Shown here piece by piece: positions 26,596 through 35,120 of a DNA stretch of 64,000 bases. The stretch spans positions 3,100,001-3,164,000 of the forward strand of contig NZ_CP166730.1 in the NCBI RefSeq assembly GCF_041320665.1. Direction: 5' to 3'. The translations under genes were made by a program, and so were the position numbers. Source of the DNA: Comamonas sp. GB3 AK4-5 (GTDB taxonomy: Bacteria > Pseudomonadota > Gammaproteobacteria > Burkholderiales > Burkholderiaceae_C). Every line of letters begins with the position of its first letter. Position 1 is the first letter of the stretch. The notes below the pieces were generated by a model. The model did not search any database and had not been told where the DNA came from. It saw only the letters and a list, made by a program, of their open reading frames with translations.

Positions 26596-27585
26596 ATGTC
26601 TCTACCCCCGCTGTATGCCCTGCGCGCCTTCGAGGCCGCTGCCCGCACCGCTTCCTTCACCCGCGCGGGCGAGGAGCTGCACCTCACGCCCAGCGCCATC
26701 AGCCGCCATATCCGCACGCTGGAGGAGCAGCTCCAGCGCACGCTATTCCACCGCAACGGCCCGCGTGTGGCCCTCTCCGCCGAAGGTGAGCTGCTGGCGC
26801 GCGAGCTGGCCGCAGGCTTTCGCACCATAGAGCGCGCCTGCGCCCGCATGCAGCAGCGCAGCGACGGCCTGCGCCTGAAGACTCCCACCTCGCTCACCAC
26901 CCGCTGGCTGCTGCCCGTCCTGCAGGCCCACCGCCCTGCCCTGCCGCAAGAGCGCGTGCTACTGCACAGCCAGTGGATGGATGTGGACCATGTGGACTTT
27001 GACAGCGAGCCCTATGACTGCGCCGTGCTGCTGGGCCAGTTCCGCCATCACCCGTGCTGGCACAGCCTCAAGCTGATGGAAGAGTGGCTGCTACCCGTAT
27101 GCAACCCTTCCGTGGCCGCGCAACTGCCGCCACTGGCTCCCCATGCCGGCGCCGGTGATGCCACGGCCCAGGCTGCCCAGTTGCTGCAGCAGCTGGGCCA
27201 AACACCCGCCCCGATCACCACCATCCACCCCTCGCCCGACCACCGCGACTGGCGCCGCTGGTGCACTGGCCTCGGTTTGCACATGGACTTCAACGCCCCC
27301 TCCGCCCTGGTGTTCGACACCCTGGAGCAAGGTATGGCCGCCGCAGCCCAGGGCCATGGCGTCAGCATGGCCGACCTGGCCCTGGCGGCCGATGCCCTGC
27401 GCAACGGCCAACTGGTGGCCGCCGTGCCCATCGCCATGGCCACCGGCGACGGCTACCACCTGGTCTGGCCACGGGACAGCGCACATGACGGAGCCATCCG
27501 GGCGCTGGGCCGCTGGCTCAAGGCCCGGGTGCCACGGGTCAAGGACTTGGGGGTTGGGTTGTGGGGAGCGCAGGCCAAGGGCTGA
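26596..27585 (+). CDS. LysR family transcriptional regulator (GcvA-like)
   Basis: A 329-residue regulator. The N-terminus SLPPLYALRAFEAAARTASF, then HLTPSAISRHIRTLEEQLQ, is typical of the GcvA subgroup. The effector domain covers about residues 95-315 (TPTSLTTRWLLPVL, later GHGVSMADLALAADAL). It is divergent from the LysE exporter gene. The C-terminus GVGLWGAQAKG is slightly extended compared with GcvA. Confidence 0.9.
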   Translation: MSLPPLYALRAFEAAARTASFTRAGEELHLTPSAISRHIRTLEEQLQRTLFHRNGPRVALSAEGELLARELAAGFRTIERACARMQQRSDGLRLKTPTSLTTRWLLPVLQAHRPALPQERVLLHSQWMDVDHVDFDSEPYDCAVLLGQFRHHPCWHSLKLMEEWLLPVCNPSVAAQLPPLAPHAGAGDATAQAAQLLQQLGQTPAPITTIHPSPDHRDWRRWCTGLGLHMDFNAPSALVFDTLEQGMAAAAQGHGVSMADLALAADALRNGQLVAAVPIAMATGDGYHLVWPRDSAHDGAIRALGRWLKARVPRVKDLGVGLWGAQAKG

Positions 27586-27812
27586 GCGCGGGCTAGTTTG
27601 GGTACTCAAGCACCGGAGGCCTAGGTCTGCTGTGCAGCGATTGCCGCTGCTCGCAGCCGCGTCGAGACTTATCAGTCTTCGCTCCATAACGGCCATCCGA
27701 GCATTGATGCTGGCGACTGCCCTACGACTGGTATCAGGTGAGCAACGGACAATGGCTGCGGATAGGTCGTTGGATGTCCGCTGTCACCTCGTGCGAACAG
27801 GAGCTTGCGACC
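27586..27812. other. Intergenic region left of the IS1182-type element
   Basis: No gene is recognisable in these 227 bases. The last four bases, GACC (27809-27812), are the left target duplication of the IS1182-type element. Confidence 0.5.
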
Positions 27813-29498
27813 GAGGCTGTGTGGAAACTCAAAAACTTCACCGGCATCTCAGCCAATGGGTCAACAAGCTCTTGCATTTCGTGGTGTTGAAGATTTTTTC
27901 CCTCAAGAACGACCTGTCCCCTCCCAATCGGGCATCCAACGCCGTTTCTGACTCCAATTTCACCCTTTAAAAGGGCTCACCTGCCTACCAGACGCATTGC
28001 AGCCATGGTTCTTGCGAACCCAAGAATTCCAAGCACTCGCTTAAGGTTGTAGGCCAGCACATTCAAGCTCATCTCGGTGCTCACATTCGGCAGCCGCCTG
28101 GTTAGGAAGTGCGTGTACCCCATCCAATGCTTGAGCGTGCCGAACACATGCTCCACCGTCCGCCTTCTCACCATCATGGCGTCAGGCATTTGGTCCAAAC
28201 GCTGCTGCGCTCGCTCCACGACGTCTTCGTGCTCCCATCGACTGATGCGGCGGTAATCGCTGGGCGTGCACTGGGATTTGATTGGGCATTGTTTGCAAGC
28301 GCTGCTCCAGTAGCGTCGCATTTGCAGACCTGCCTCCTCGCGGGTGAAGCGGTAGATGGCCCGCTGTCCTGCGGGGCACTGGTATTCGTCATCTTTCTGG
28401 ATGTAGATGAAGTCTGAGCGATCGAAGCGGCCTTTGGCACGCGCACCAGATGTATTGGGCTTGGGAAGAATGGCTGCTACACCAGTGTCTTCGCATGCTT
28501 TGATCTGCTCACCACTGTAATAGCCACGGTCCGCAATGGCTTGCAGCTTGCGTTTGCCCATGGCCTTGCGTGCAGCCAGTGCCATGGAAGCAAGAGCACT
28601 TCTGTCATGGCCTTGATTGATCACTTCATGGGCGACGATCAGATGATGTTTGGCATCTACCGCTACCTGAACGTTATAGGCCACCATGCCAGAGCCTCGG
28701 CCACTGGTGGCCATGGATCTGGCATCTGGGTCTGTTGTTGATAGCTGCTTGTCCGGCTGCTCTTTGAGTTGTTCCTTCACCTCATCGAGTGCCTGCATTT
28801 GTTTGCGCAGCAAGGCTATCTTGTCTTGGAGTCGGGTGGTCCGCGCCTCAAGCTCCGCAGGCTGCGTGCGATCTGCTGTATCCAGATCTGCCAGGTAGCG
28901 CTGAATGCTTTCTTCGATCTGCTGTTGGCGCTTGTCAATCTTGCCCAAGGTGAAGTTCTTGTCACGAGTGTTGACGGCTTTGAACTTGCTGCCATCAATC
29001 GCTACCAGAGCCTTGGTAAACAGCTTCAGATCACGACACAGCACTACGAACCGGCGGCATACATTGCGGATGCCTGCGCCGTTATCTCGACGGAAATCAG
29101 CGATTGTTTTGAAGTCAGGTGACAAACGGCCAGTGAGCCACATGAGCTCCACATTGCGCTGCGCTTCACGCTCCAGGCAGCGGCTGGATTGGATGCGGTT
29201 GAGATACCCGTAGATGTAGACCTTGAGCAGTACCGCAGGGTGATAAGCCGGGCGACCTGTGGCTGCAGGTGTTGCCCCATCAAAGCCCATCGAACACAAG
29301 TCCAGTTCTTCAACGAACGCATCGACAATGCGCACGGGATTGTCTACACCCACAAAGTCATCGAGACACTCGGGCAGCAAGGTCACTTGCTCGCGGGCCT
29401 GGCCTTCAATGAATCGCTTCATGGGTCACCTCGCTAAAACCGGGTGCTGTGATTTTAAATTTTGAAGCGTGAGCGGCCAAGCGTTTTCACACAGCCTC
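27813..29498 (-). mobile_element. Complete IS1182-type insertion sequence, 1686 bp, GACC duplication
   Basis: The left end GAGGCTGTGTGG (27813-27824) and the right end TCACACAGCCTC (29487-29498) are inverted repeats with one mismatch in 12. The element is flanked by GACC on both sides (27809-27812 and 29499-29502). One full-length transposase gene fills it. The intact ends, duplication and gene suggest a recent insertion. Confidence 0.85.
27977..29422 (-). CDS. IS1182-type DDE transposase
   Basis: A 481-residue transposase. The N-terminal domain starts MKRFIEGQAREQVTLLPECL and has YHPAVLLKVYIYGYLNRIQS. Catalytic positions are the Asp in ALVAIDGSKFKAVN, the Asp in IADRGYYSGEQIKA and the Glu in RTVEHVFGTLKHWMG. 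A cysteine cluster (SACKQCPIKSQC) typical of the group lies near residue 385. It is full length and uninterrupted and probably active. A coiled-coil-like segment lies at about residues 175-240. Confidence 0.92.
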   Translation of the reverse strand: MKRFIEGQAREQVTLLPECLDDFVGVDNPVRIVDAFVEELDLCSMGFDGATPAATGRPAYHPAVLLKVYIYGYLNRIQSSRCLEREAQRNVELMWLTGRLSPDFKTIADFRRDNGAGIRNVCRRFVVLCRDLKLFTKALVAIDGSKFKAVNTRDKNFTLGKIDKRQQQIEESIQRYLADLDTADRTQPAELEARTTRLQDKIALLRKQMQALDEVKEQLKEQPDKQLSTTDPDARSMATSGRGSGMVAYNVQVAVDAKHHLIVAHEVINQGHDRSALASMALAARKAMGKRKLQAIADRGYYSGEQIKACEDTGVAAILPKPNTSGARAKGRFDRSDFIYIQKDDEYQCPAGQRAIYRFTREEAGLQMRRYWSSACKQCPIKSQCTPSDYRRISRWEHEDVVERAQQRLDQMPDAMMVRRRTVEHVFGTLKHWMGYTHFLTRRLPNVSTEMSLNVLAYNLKRVLGILGFARTMAAMRLVGR

Positions 29499-29550
29499 GA
29501 CCCAAAGCAGACTTTTCGCCTCCAAAAATGAAGCATGCCGTTGGCAACTG

Positions 29551-30435
29551 CTAAGGCGCTACCCGTTGTCTGATCTGAGGCGCCTCGACGGCATGCATTG
29601 GAACCAAGTTGAAATTGCAATCTTCAGCAGAAAGCCCGTTGAGCTTTAACAGCATGATTGCTTGGCCCTTTTGTACCAAATCATCAAGCATTGCTTGCTC
29701 TAATTTTTCAAAATGCGAGAGCATATGGGTGAACCCTGACAGAACATCATCACAATCTTTGAAAAGCTGCGCTTTTGACTCTGCCACCGTGCGTATGTTT
29801 AGCATTTGAATGTTTGAATGGGCTGCCTCAGTGTTCCGCTGTGTGTTGACTAGAGCCATATGGTCCATCGCGCAATGCTCGAATTCAAGGCACAGATCAA
29901 AAGGGTGCGCCAGGGTGCCAACCATAGAGATGCTATGCGGCTGCTTGCCATTTTCCTTTTTGCAACTTGGACACGGTGATTCGAGTAATGCACCGAGAGC
30001 CATGCGCTGGTACTGCTTTTCGGGAACTTGAGTGCAGTAGAGCAATTGCTTGATAACCACCTCGCAGAACCTTGCTGCGTAAAGGACGACTTCGTTATAT
30101 ATGCGAAGTCGCTCAACCTCCGCATCTACCTCATTATGGTTGATTGATTCAGAGTTTGTGTACTCATGCCAAAGATTGACGATACGCCCCAAAATCAATC
30201 CAAGTGTTGCCCCGCTGAATGTATACGGATTGCTGTAGCCGCTTTGCCCTCCCTTATCGCTTTCTGGTGGAAGTGAAAGAAATCCCTTTTGAGTAAGCCA
30301 TGCCCGCATCTCTGTAGCAAGAGGCAGAAAGTTGGCCCCAACAATATTGCTGCCTTTCCAACGAAAGCAGTGAGGTCTATACGCCCAGGGATGATGTGCG
30401 CCATGCCAATCGCGCTTGGGAAGTTCTTGAGTCAT
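29551..30435 (-). CDS. Hypothetical protein of unknown function in the IS island
   Basis: I do not recognise this 294-residue protein. It is soluble, with a CPSC pair and a nearby lysine-rich stretch (residues 175-190: ESPCPSCKKENGK) that might bind zinc, and a helical C-terminal third. Base composition is AT-richer than the surrounding chromosome. The frame stays open upstream to 30510, but those codons run into the IS481-type left end at 30482, so the ATG at 30435 (MTQELPKRDW) is the best native start. The insertion lies only about 45 bases upstream of it and may have removed its promoter or original N-terminus. It is divergent from the PD-(D/E)XK-like gene on the other side of the IS. Confidence 0.6.
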   Translation of the reverse strand: MTQELPKRDWHGAHHPWAYRPHCFRWKGSNIVGANFLPLATEMRAWLTQKGFLSLPPESDKGGQSGYSNPYTFSGATLGLILGRIVNLWHEYTNSESINHNEVDAEVERLRIYNEVVLYAARFCEVVIKQLLYCTQVPEKQYQRMALGALLESPCPSCKKENGKQPHSISMVGTLAHPFDLCLEFEHCAMDHMALVNTQRNTEAAHSNIQMLNIRTVAESKAQLFKDCDDVLSGFTHMLSHFEKLEQAMLDDLVQKGQAIMLLKLNGLSAEDCNFNLVPMHAVEAPQIRQRVAP

Positions 30436-30481
30436 GCTTGAAGGAAGTCTATACAGAAGGAACGCCACCTTGAAGAGTAGT

Positions 30482-31555
30482 TGTCGCATCCCGGATGATT
30501 GCATATACAAAAATCGTTATCCGCTGTTCATTGCTCGCGATGTGCTTCGTGAGCTTGTACAGTCCCTGCAATCAACAGGGAGCCTGTGATGCAAATTGAT
30601 TTACACAAGAATGCCCGCACCACACCCGCTGTGCGTGCCGAGATCGCAAGCAGCAATGAGCCCGCACGTGTACTGGCACAGCGCCATGGCATTACCGAGC
30701 AGACGGTCTATAAATGGAAGAAGCGCGATAGCGTGCAAGACCGCTCTCACACTGCACACCATTTACAGACACAGTTGACGTCTGCGCAGGAGATCGTGGT
30801 GGTGCATCTGCGCCGGGCCTTGCTGTTGCCACTGGATGACTTGCTGGCCGTCACCCACGAGTTCATCAGCACCAAGGTCTCGCGCTCGGGCCTGGACAGG
30901 TGTCTGCGCCGCCATGGCGTTGGCAATCTCAATGCATTGAAACCTGCCGTGCCTGCGCAGCCTCACAAAGCCTTCAAAAGCTATGTTCCGGGCTTCGTGC
31001 ACATGGATGTGAAGTACCTGCCGCAGATGCAGGATGAAACCAAGCGCCGCTATCTGTTCGTGGCCATTGACCGTGCCACGCGCTGGGTGTTTGTGCGGGT
31101 CTTTGTCAACAAGACGGCAGCCAGCGCCAAGGCGTTCTTGAAAGCTTTGCACAAAGCCTGTCCGATCAAGATCACCAAGCTGTTGACCGATAACGGCAAG
31201 GAGTTCACGGATCGCCTCTTTGCCAGCCGTGAGCGCGAGCCCAGCGGCAATCACGAGTTCGACGTGCTGTGTGAGCAGCTAGGCATTGAGCACCGCCTGA
31301 CCAAGCCCAGGACACCGAAAACCAATGGCATGGTGGAGCGCTTCAATGGGCGCATTGCCGATGTTCTCAAGACCCATCACTTCAACAGTGCCGAGGACTT
31401 GGAGCAAACGCTGCTGCGCTACGTGGCCTTGTACAACCACCAACTGCCGCAGTCAGCCTTGCAAAGCAAAACACCCATGCAGGCCATGAAAACGTGGCAC
31501 CAAACGCATCCAGATCTGTTCAATAAGCGACCATATGATCGTCCGGGATGCGACA
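30482..31555 (+). mobile_element. IS481-type insertion sequence, about 1074 bp
   Basis: The left end TGTCGCATCCCGGATGAT (30482-30499) matches the complement of the right end (TGTCGCATCCCGGACGAT, ending at 31555). GTAG occurs one base outside each end (30477-30480 and 31557-31560), a possible target duplication if the terminal base is mismatched. The element encodes one intact IS481-like transposase. It sits between two divergent hypothetical genes. Confidence 0.8.
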
Positions 31556-31560
31556 CGTAG
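30589..31560 (+). CDS. IS481 family transposase
   Basis: A 323-residue integrase-core transposase. An N-terminal helix-turn-helix covers about residues 10-50 (MQIDLHKNARTTPAVRAEIA, later GITEQTVYKWKKR). The rve catalytic core has the Asp in FVHMDVKYLP, the Asp in LLTDNGKEF and the Glu in NGMVERFNGRI. AGGGAG lies about eight bases before ATG 30589; GTG at 30586 is also possible. The stop TAG (31558-31560) falls outside the right inverted repeat, so the final codons use flanking DNA. Apparently intact. Confidence 0.9.
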   Translation: MQIDLHKNARTTPAVRAEIASSNEPARVLAQRHGITEQTVYKWKKRDSVQDRSHTAHHLQTQLTSAQEIVVVHLRRALLLPLDDLLAVTHEFISTKVSRSGLDRCLRRHGVGNLNALKPAVPAQPHKAFKSYVPGFVHMDVKYLPQMQDETKRRYLFVAIDRATRWVFVRVFVNKTAASAKAFLKALHKACPIKITKLLTDNGKEFTDRLFASREREPSGNHEFDVLCEQLGIEHRLTKPRTPKTNGMVERFNGRIADVLKTHHFNSAEDLEQTLLRYVALYNHQLPQSALQSKTPMQAMKTWHQTHPDLFNKRPYDRPGCDT

Positions 31561-31645
31561 CCAACCGCAATGCGTGCATTGCTAATAAGTTTTCAGTAGA
31601 CCTGCATGGCAGCTATATGCTCACTGACTTTTGGGAGATGCTTTA

Positions 31646-32440
31646 ATGCTGATCGTTAATCTCACGCCGGACGCACTGGCTGATGTGCTGCTGTTGGGCG
31701 GCCATGCCGCTGCTGTGGAGAACTTTCTTCTGACAAATGACGAGGATGCACCTGTTTACCCGGAAGCTCTCGTTCATGTTGAAGTTGCACGAATGCTGCG
31801 CGAGAGGCTGAACTTCAGCTCAATCGAACTAGAGGCGACAACAGAGAGGCTTGTTTGCGCAGCGAGCGGCCGATCTCCAGGTGATCCAGATTTTCCAGAT
31901 ATTGGACGTGACGGCAAGTTCGACATCGTCTGCTGGAACGGCTTCGTTCCTCAGGTCTTTGTGGAAGTCAAAGATCAGATTTCCGGAGCAGACGATGGGA
32001 TTGTGGCCGACATGCTTCGAATGCAGTCGATGCTTCAGATCGTGCATCGCTGGGGTCCAAGAGCTCCCCACACAAAGGTATCCAGGTATGCCGCAGTTCT
32101 CTATTTCGTGGGAAAGAACACAGACCAATATAAAAAGAAAAGGCACTTGGCTTCGCAATTCATACCGTTCGCAAATCGAAGCGTTAACACGACTGTGCGT
32201 AACATAAGACGAGTTGTTGATTCATCGCGGTTCGACTTACTCGTGAAAAAGACAAGGGTGCATGATTCGGCGAAAGATGCCCCGCCCAATCTGGAGCTCG
32301 TAGGCACCGCTGAGGAAGAAACTGTTTCCGGCTCAGAGCAGCTCACATACTGTGTTGTATGTGTTTTGCGAGAAAGAAATCGGGAAACCACAGTCACCGA
32401 TGAAACCTCTGCAGTGGGATGCGGTGAATTGGTCCGATAG
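31646..32440 (+). CDS. Hypothetical protein with PD-(D/E)XK nuclease-like motif
   Basis: I do not recognise the family of this 264-residue protein. The segment at residues 90-110 reads GKFDIVCWNGFVPQVFVEVK. Asp93, then Glu107-x-Lys109 after a hydrophobic strand, is the usual spacing of a PD-(D/E)XK nuclease core. A helix rich in Met and Leu follows (DGIVADMLRMQSMLQIVHRW). GGGAG sits eight bases before ATG 31646. Codon use and composition differ from the core genome. The neighbours are IS elements and a divergent hypothetical gene, as in many defence islands, but no modification or sensor gene accompanies it. Alternative: a non-catalytic nuclease-fold protein of other function. Confidence 0.6.
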   Translation: MLIVNLTPDALADVLLLGGHAAAVENFLLTNDEDAPVYPEALVHVEVARMLRERLNFSSIELEATTERLVCAASGRSPGDPDFPDIGRDGKFDIVCWNGFVPQVFVEVKDQISGADDGIVADMLRMQSMLQIVHRWGPRAPHTKVSRYAAVLYFVGKNTDQYKKKRHLASQFIPFANRSVNTTVRNIRRVVDSSRFDLLVKKTRVHDSAKDAPPNLELVGTAEEETVSGSEQLTYCVVCVLRERNRETTVTDETSAVGCGELVR

Positions 32441-32525
32441 CGATACCCATAGCGCCCCCTAAAGGCGTCTGAGGGCACCGCAGTCGATTGGCTGTTTGGG
32501 GCCGGCAGCACCAGTTCGCAGCTTA

Positions 32526-33367
32526 GAGCGTGTTCAAAGTCTCGCCAGATGTGAGAAGCTCGCAGGATGAGAAAAGGCTACCCCAGCGATATCAAGCGCG
32601 AGCAGTTCGAAGTGATCCGGCCCATGCTGGAGAGTGCACGCAAAAGGACGGCCCCACGCAAGGTGGAGCTTTACGAGGTGTTCTGCGCCGTGCTGTATCT
32701 GCTGCACACGGGCTGCCAGTGGCGAGCGCTGCCCAGCGACTTTCCCAAGTGGCGCACGGTGCATTCGTACTGGGCGATCTGGAGCGAGCCCCGCGAGGGT
32801 GGCAGCCTGCTGGAGCAGGCTTTAAAAAAATCAGGTTGGCGTGGCCCGCGAGAAACTGGGGCGCAACGCATGCAGCGCGTTCTTGATCGTGGACGCGCAG
32901 AGCGTGAAGAACACGAACACGGCAGGGCTGAAGGGCTATGACGCGGGCAAGAAGGTCTGTGGGATCAAGCGTCACATTGCGGTGGACACCCAAGGGCTGC
33001 CACATGCCATTGCGGTGACCACGGCCGAGGTAACGGACCGCAAAGGTGCCCTGCAGGCCCTGCAGCGCTGTAAGCGGACGCTGGGCCGAGTGCAAGGCGT
33101 GCTGTGCGACAGCGGCTACGTGGGCCAGCCCTTTGCGCAGGGCGTACAAGAGATTCTGGGCGAGCACGTGACGGTGCAAATCGCCAAGAGGAGCGAGATG
33201 CACAGCTTTAAGGTCATGCCCAAGCGCTGGGTAGTGGAGCGCAGCTTCGCCTGGCTGGAGAAGAACAGGAGGTTGTGGAAAAACTGCGAGCGTTGGCTCA
33301 ACACCAGCTTGCAGTTTGTCCAGCTGGCGTTCTTGGGGCTCTTGCTCAGGAGACTTTGAACACGCTC
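32526..33367 (+). mobile_element. Complete IS5/IS427-type insertion sequence, 842 bp, TTA duplication
   Basis: A perfect 18-bp inverted repeat bounds it: GAGCGTGTTCAAAGTCTC (32526-32543) and GAGACTTTGAACACGCTC (33350-33367). TTA flanks both ends (32523-32525 and 33368-33370), within a CTTAG-like target, as expected for IS427-group elements (TNA). The transposase is split across two frames. Ends nearly identical to these bound the 266-bp MITE at 51616. Confidence 0.92.
32567..33359 (+). CDS. IS5 family (IS427-group) transposase in two frames, programmed frameshift
   Basis: The first frame (32567-32941) has the DUF4096-like N-terminus: MRKGYPSDIKREQFEVIRPM and GCQWRALPSDFPKW. The second frame (up to 33359) has the DDE core: Asp in FLIVDAQSVKNT, Asp in VLCDSGYVGQPF and Glu in VVERSFAWLEKNRRLW. 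At TTTAAAAAAATCAGG (32821-32835) a +1 shift, or transcript slippage on the seven A, would join ...LEQALKK to NQVGVAREKLG, the expected continuous sequence. A stop (TAA, 32823-32825) in the second frame limits the shift to the A-run or just after it. The shift is a normal property of this group, so the element is probably active. Confidence 0.88.
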
Positions 33368-33534
33368 TTAGAAGAGCTGTCGTTCAGGTTGTCTGGGGCA
33401 CTGCGATGCAGCCAGCTTCCGGTTTGAGGTGAACAGCGGACGTCTACTCAGATAGCAGGTCAACGTCTGGTATCGGCGGCAGCGGTCACAGGCTTGCCAA
33501 ATCTCAGCGGCTGCAACCAGCCTGAAGCCGCCCC

Positions 33535-34446
33535 TCACCTCCTCCCCCAATTCATCACCCCTGTCCCCACCACTGCCATGGCCCCGCCTATGAGCATGGA
33601 GGCGTCTATGGATTCGCCCAGCAGCAGGGCCGAGATCGCCACGCCAATCACCGGCACCAGGGTGATGTAGCCGGAGGCCGCGCCTGCGCCCAGGGCTTTG
33701 ACGCCGTCGAAGTACCAGGCATAGGCCAGGGCCGTGGCGCCCCAGGAGAGGAAGAGCAGCGCGCCCCAGGCGGTGGCGTTGCTGTGCACGGCGGCCTGCA
33801 GGCCGGCCGGGCCTTCCACCACCAGGCTGGTCACCAGCAGCAGCACGGCGCCTATGGTGCTGGTGATGGCGGTGGTAGAGAGGGCATCCACCCCGGCCAG
33901 CAGCACCCGGCCCAGCAGGGTATAGGCCACCCAGCAGACCACACAGCCCAGGATGAGCAGCTCGCCCAGGCCCACCTGGCCCTGCAGCAGGTCTTGCGGC
34001 CGGCCGTGGGAGATGACCACCACCGCCCCCACGGCGGCCAGCAGCATGCCCAGCACAATGGTGCGGTTCAGCCGCTCCTTGAAGATCCATACGGCCAGCG
34101 CCAAGGTGACCACGGGGTTGAGCGTGATCACCAGCGCCGCCTTGCCGGCCGGCAAATACTGCAGGCCCGACAGAAAAAAGGCCGCATAGCCAAACACCCC
34201 GGTGGCGCCGGCTGCGGCCATGCCCAGCCAGCGCTGGGCGCTCCAGTTTTTGAGCTGTGCAAAGCCGCCTGCCCAGTACATCCAGGGCAGCAGCACCAAG
34301 GCCGCCAGCACAAAGCGCAGGCTGGCGCCCGCCAGCGGCGGCATGTTTTGCGCAATCACCCGGCCCGCAGGCCAGGAGGCACCCCACAGCAGGGCCATGC
34401 CCAGCAGGCGCAGATGGGGTCCAAATACACGTTGTTGCATTTCCAT
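33535..34446 (-). CDS. EamA/DMT superfamily transporter
   Basis: A 303-residue membrane protein with ten hydrophobic segments in two EamA repeats (about residues 12-145 and 165-300). Repeat one has LLWGASWPAGRVIA and repeat two GALLFLSWGATALAYAWYFD. The conserved ending GGAMAVVGTGVMNWGRR is typical. Substrate unknown; relatives export amino acids, drugs or metabolites. The gap between it and the IS5-type element holds nothing recognisable. Confidence 0.88.
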   Translation of the reverse strand: MEMQQRVFGPHLRLLGMALLWGASWPAGRVIAQNMPPLAGASLRFVLAALVLLPWMYWAGGFAQLKNWSAQRWLGMAAAGATGVFGYAAFFLSGLQYLPAGKAALVITLNPVVTLALAVWIFKERLNRTIVLGMLLAAVGAVVVISHGRPQDLLQGQVGLGELLILGCVVCWVAYTLLGRVLLAGVDALSTTAITSTIGAVLLLVTSLVVEGPAGLQAAVHSNATAWGALLFLSWGATALAYAWYFDGVKALGAGAASGYITLVPVIGVAISALLLGESIDASMLIGGAMAVVGTGVMNWGRR

Positions 34447-34715
34447 GGCGCAGCACTATGCCGCAAGCCAGGCCATCCATCCGGCATGGCGGCGACAGTG
34501 CCGGCAGCACTGAGGCTTTTTACCCCTCTCAAAAATTCAAGGATTTTTGGCTGGCAACGCAATACCCATCTACGTAGACAGCTCCTGAAATAAAAGCATG
34601 GGGAATAGCAAGCACCAGCTTGGTGCACAAGCACGTAGACTGTGTTGTTCCTCCTGTCCGGCCACTGCCCGCCAAAGGCCGGACGGTTCTTTATCCCCTT
34701 ACAAGGAGAGAGTCC

Positions 34716-35033
34716 ATGTCGACCCCACGCATCCAGGAAAAAGATCTGCTGAGCACCGCAGAGATGGAGCTGTTCAATCTGAGCCAGTCGCAGTCCGTGA
34801 TGGCCCAGCGCAGCCCGGCCCAGCTGCGTGACAAGATCACGCGTGCCCGCGGCCTGCGTGACCGCGCACGCACCCTGTACCGCAAGCAGGTGGGCCACAC
34901 GCTGGCCACCACCAGCACCAAGCGCGGCTTTACCGGCCTGGCCAATGAGCGCACACGCCAGAAGGCTGAGGTGCTGGATGGCGTGGTCACCCGCCTGAGC
35001 GCTGCGCGCGAGCAGCTGCTCGAAGCCGCCTGA
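34716..35033 (+). CDS. Conserved hypothetical small protein
   Basis: A 105-residue basic, helical, soluble protein (MSTPRIQEKDLLSTAEMELF, then SQSQSVMAQRSPAQLRDKIT). The middle TKRGFTGLANERTRQKAEVL is rich in Lys and Arg, so nucleic acid binding is possible. AAGGAGAG precedes the ATG at 34716 and fixes the start. It is monocistronic, with a strong terminator at 35094. I recall similar proteins in other Burkholderiales but no assigned function. Confidence 0.75.
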   Translation: MSTPRIQEKDLLSTAEMELFNLSQSQSVMAQRSPAQLRDKITRARGLRDRARTLYRKQVGHTLATTSTKRGFTGLANERTRQKAEVLDGVVTRLSAAREQLLEAA

Positions 35034-35093
35034 ATGGCCGATCGGGCCTGAGCCCCTTGCAGCACCGGCCTGGCCAGTCTGTCTACCAAGTCC

Positions 35094-35120
35094 AAGGAGC
35101 GTGAAAGCGCTCCTTTTTTT
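35094..35120 (+). terminator. Rho-independent terminator of the small hypothetical gene
   Basis: AAGGAGCG and CGCTCCTT pair around a six-base loop (TGAAAG) and are followed by seven T (35114-35120). The T-run overlaps the stop codon of the convergent BMP-like gene. Confidence 0.85.

Noticed and set aside
29503..32525. The IS-island genes as a proven defence system
   Set aside because: Only a nuclease-like motif in one protein supports this; no modification enzyme, toxin, sensor or known defence gene is present, so it is left as a hypothesis.
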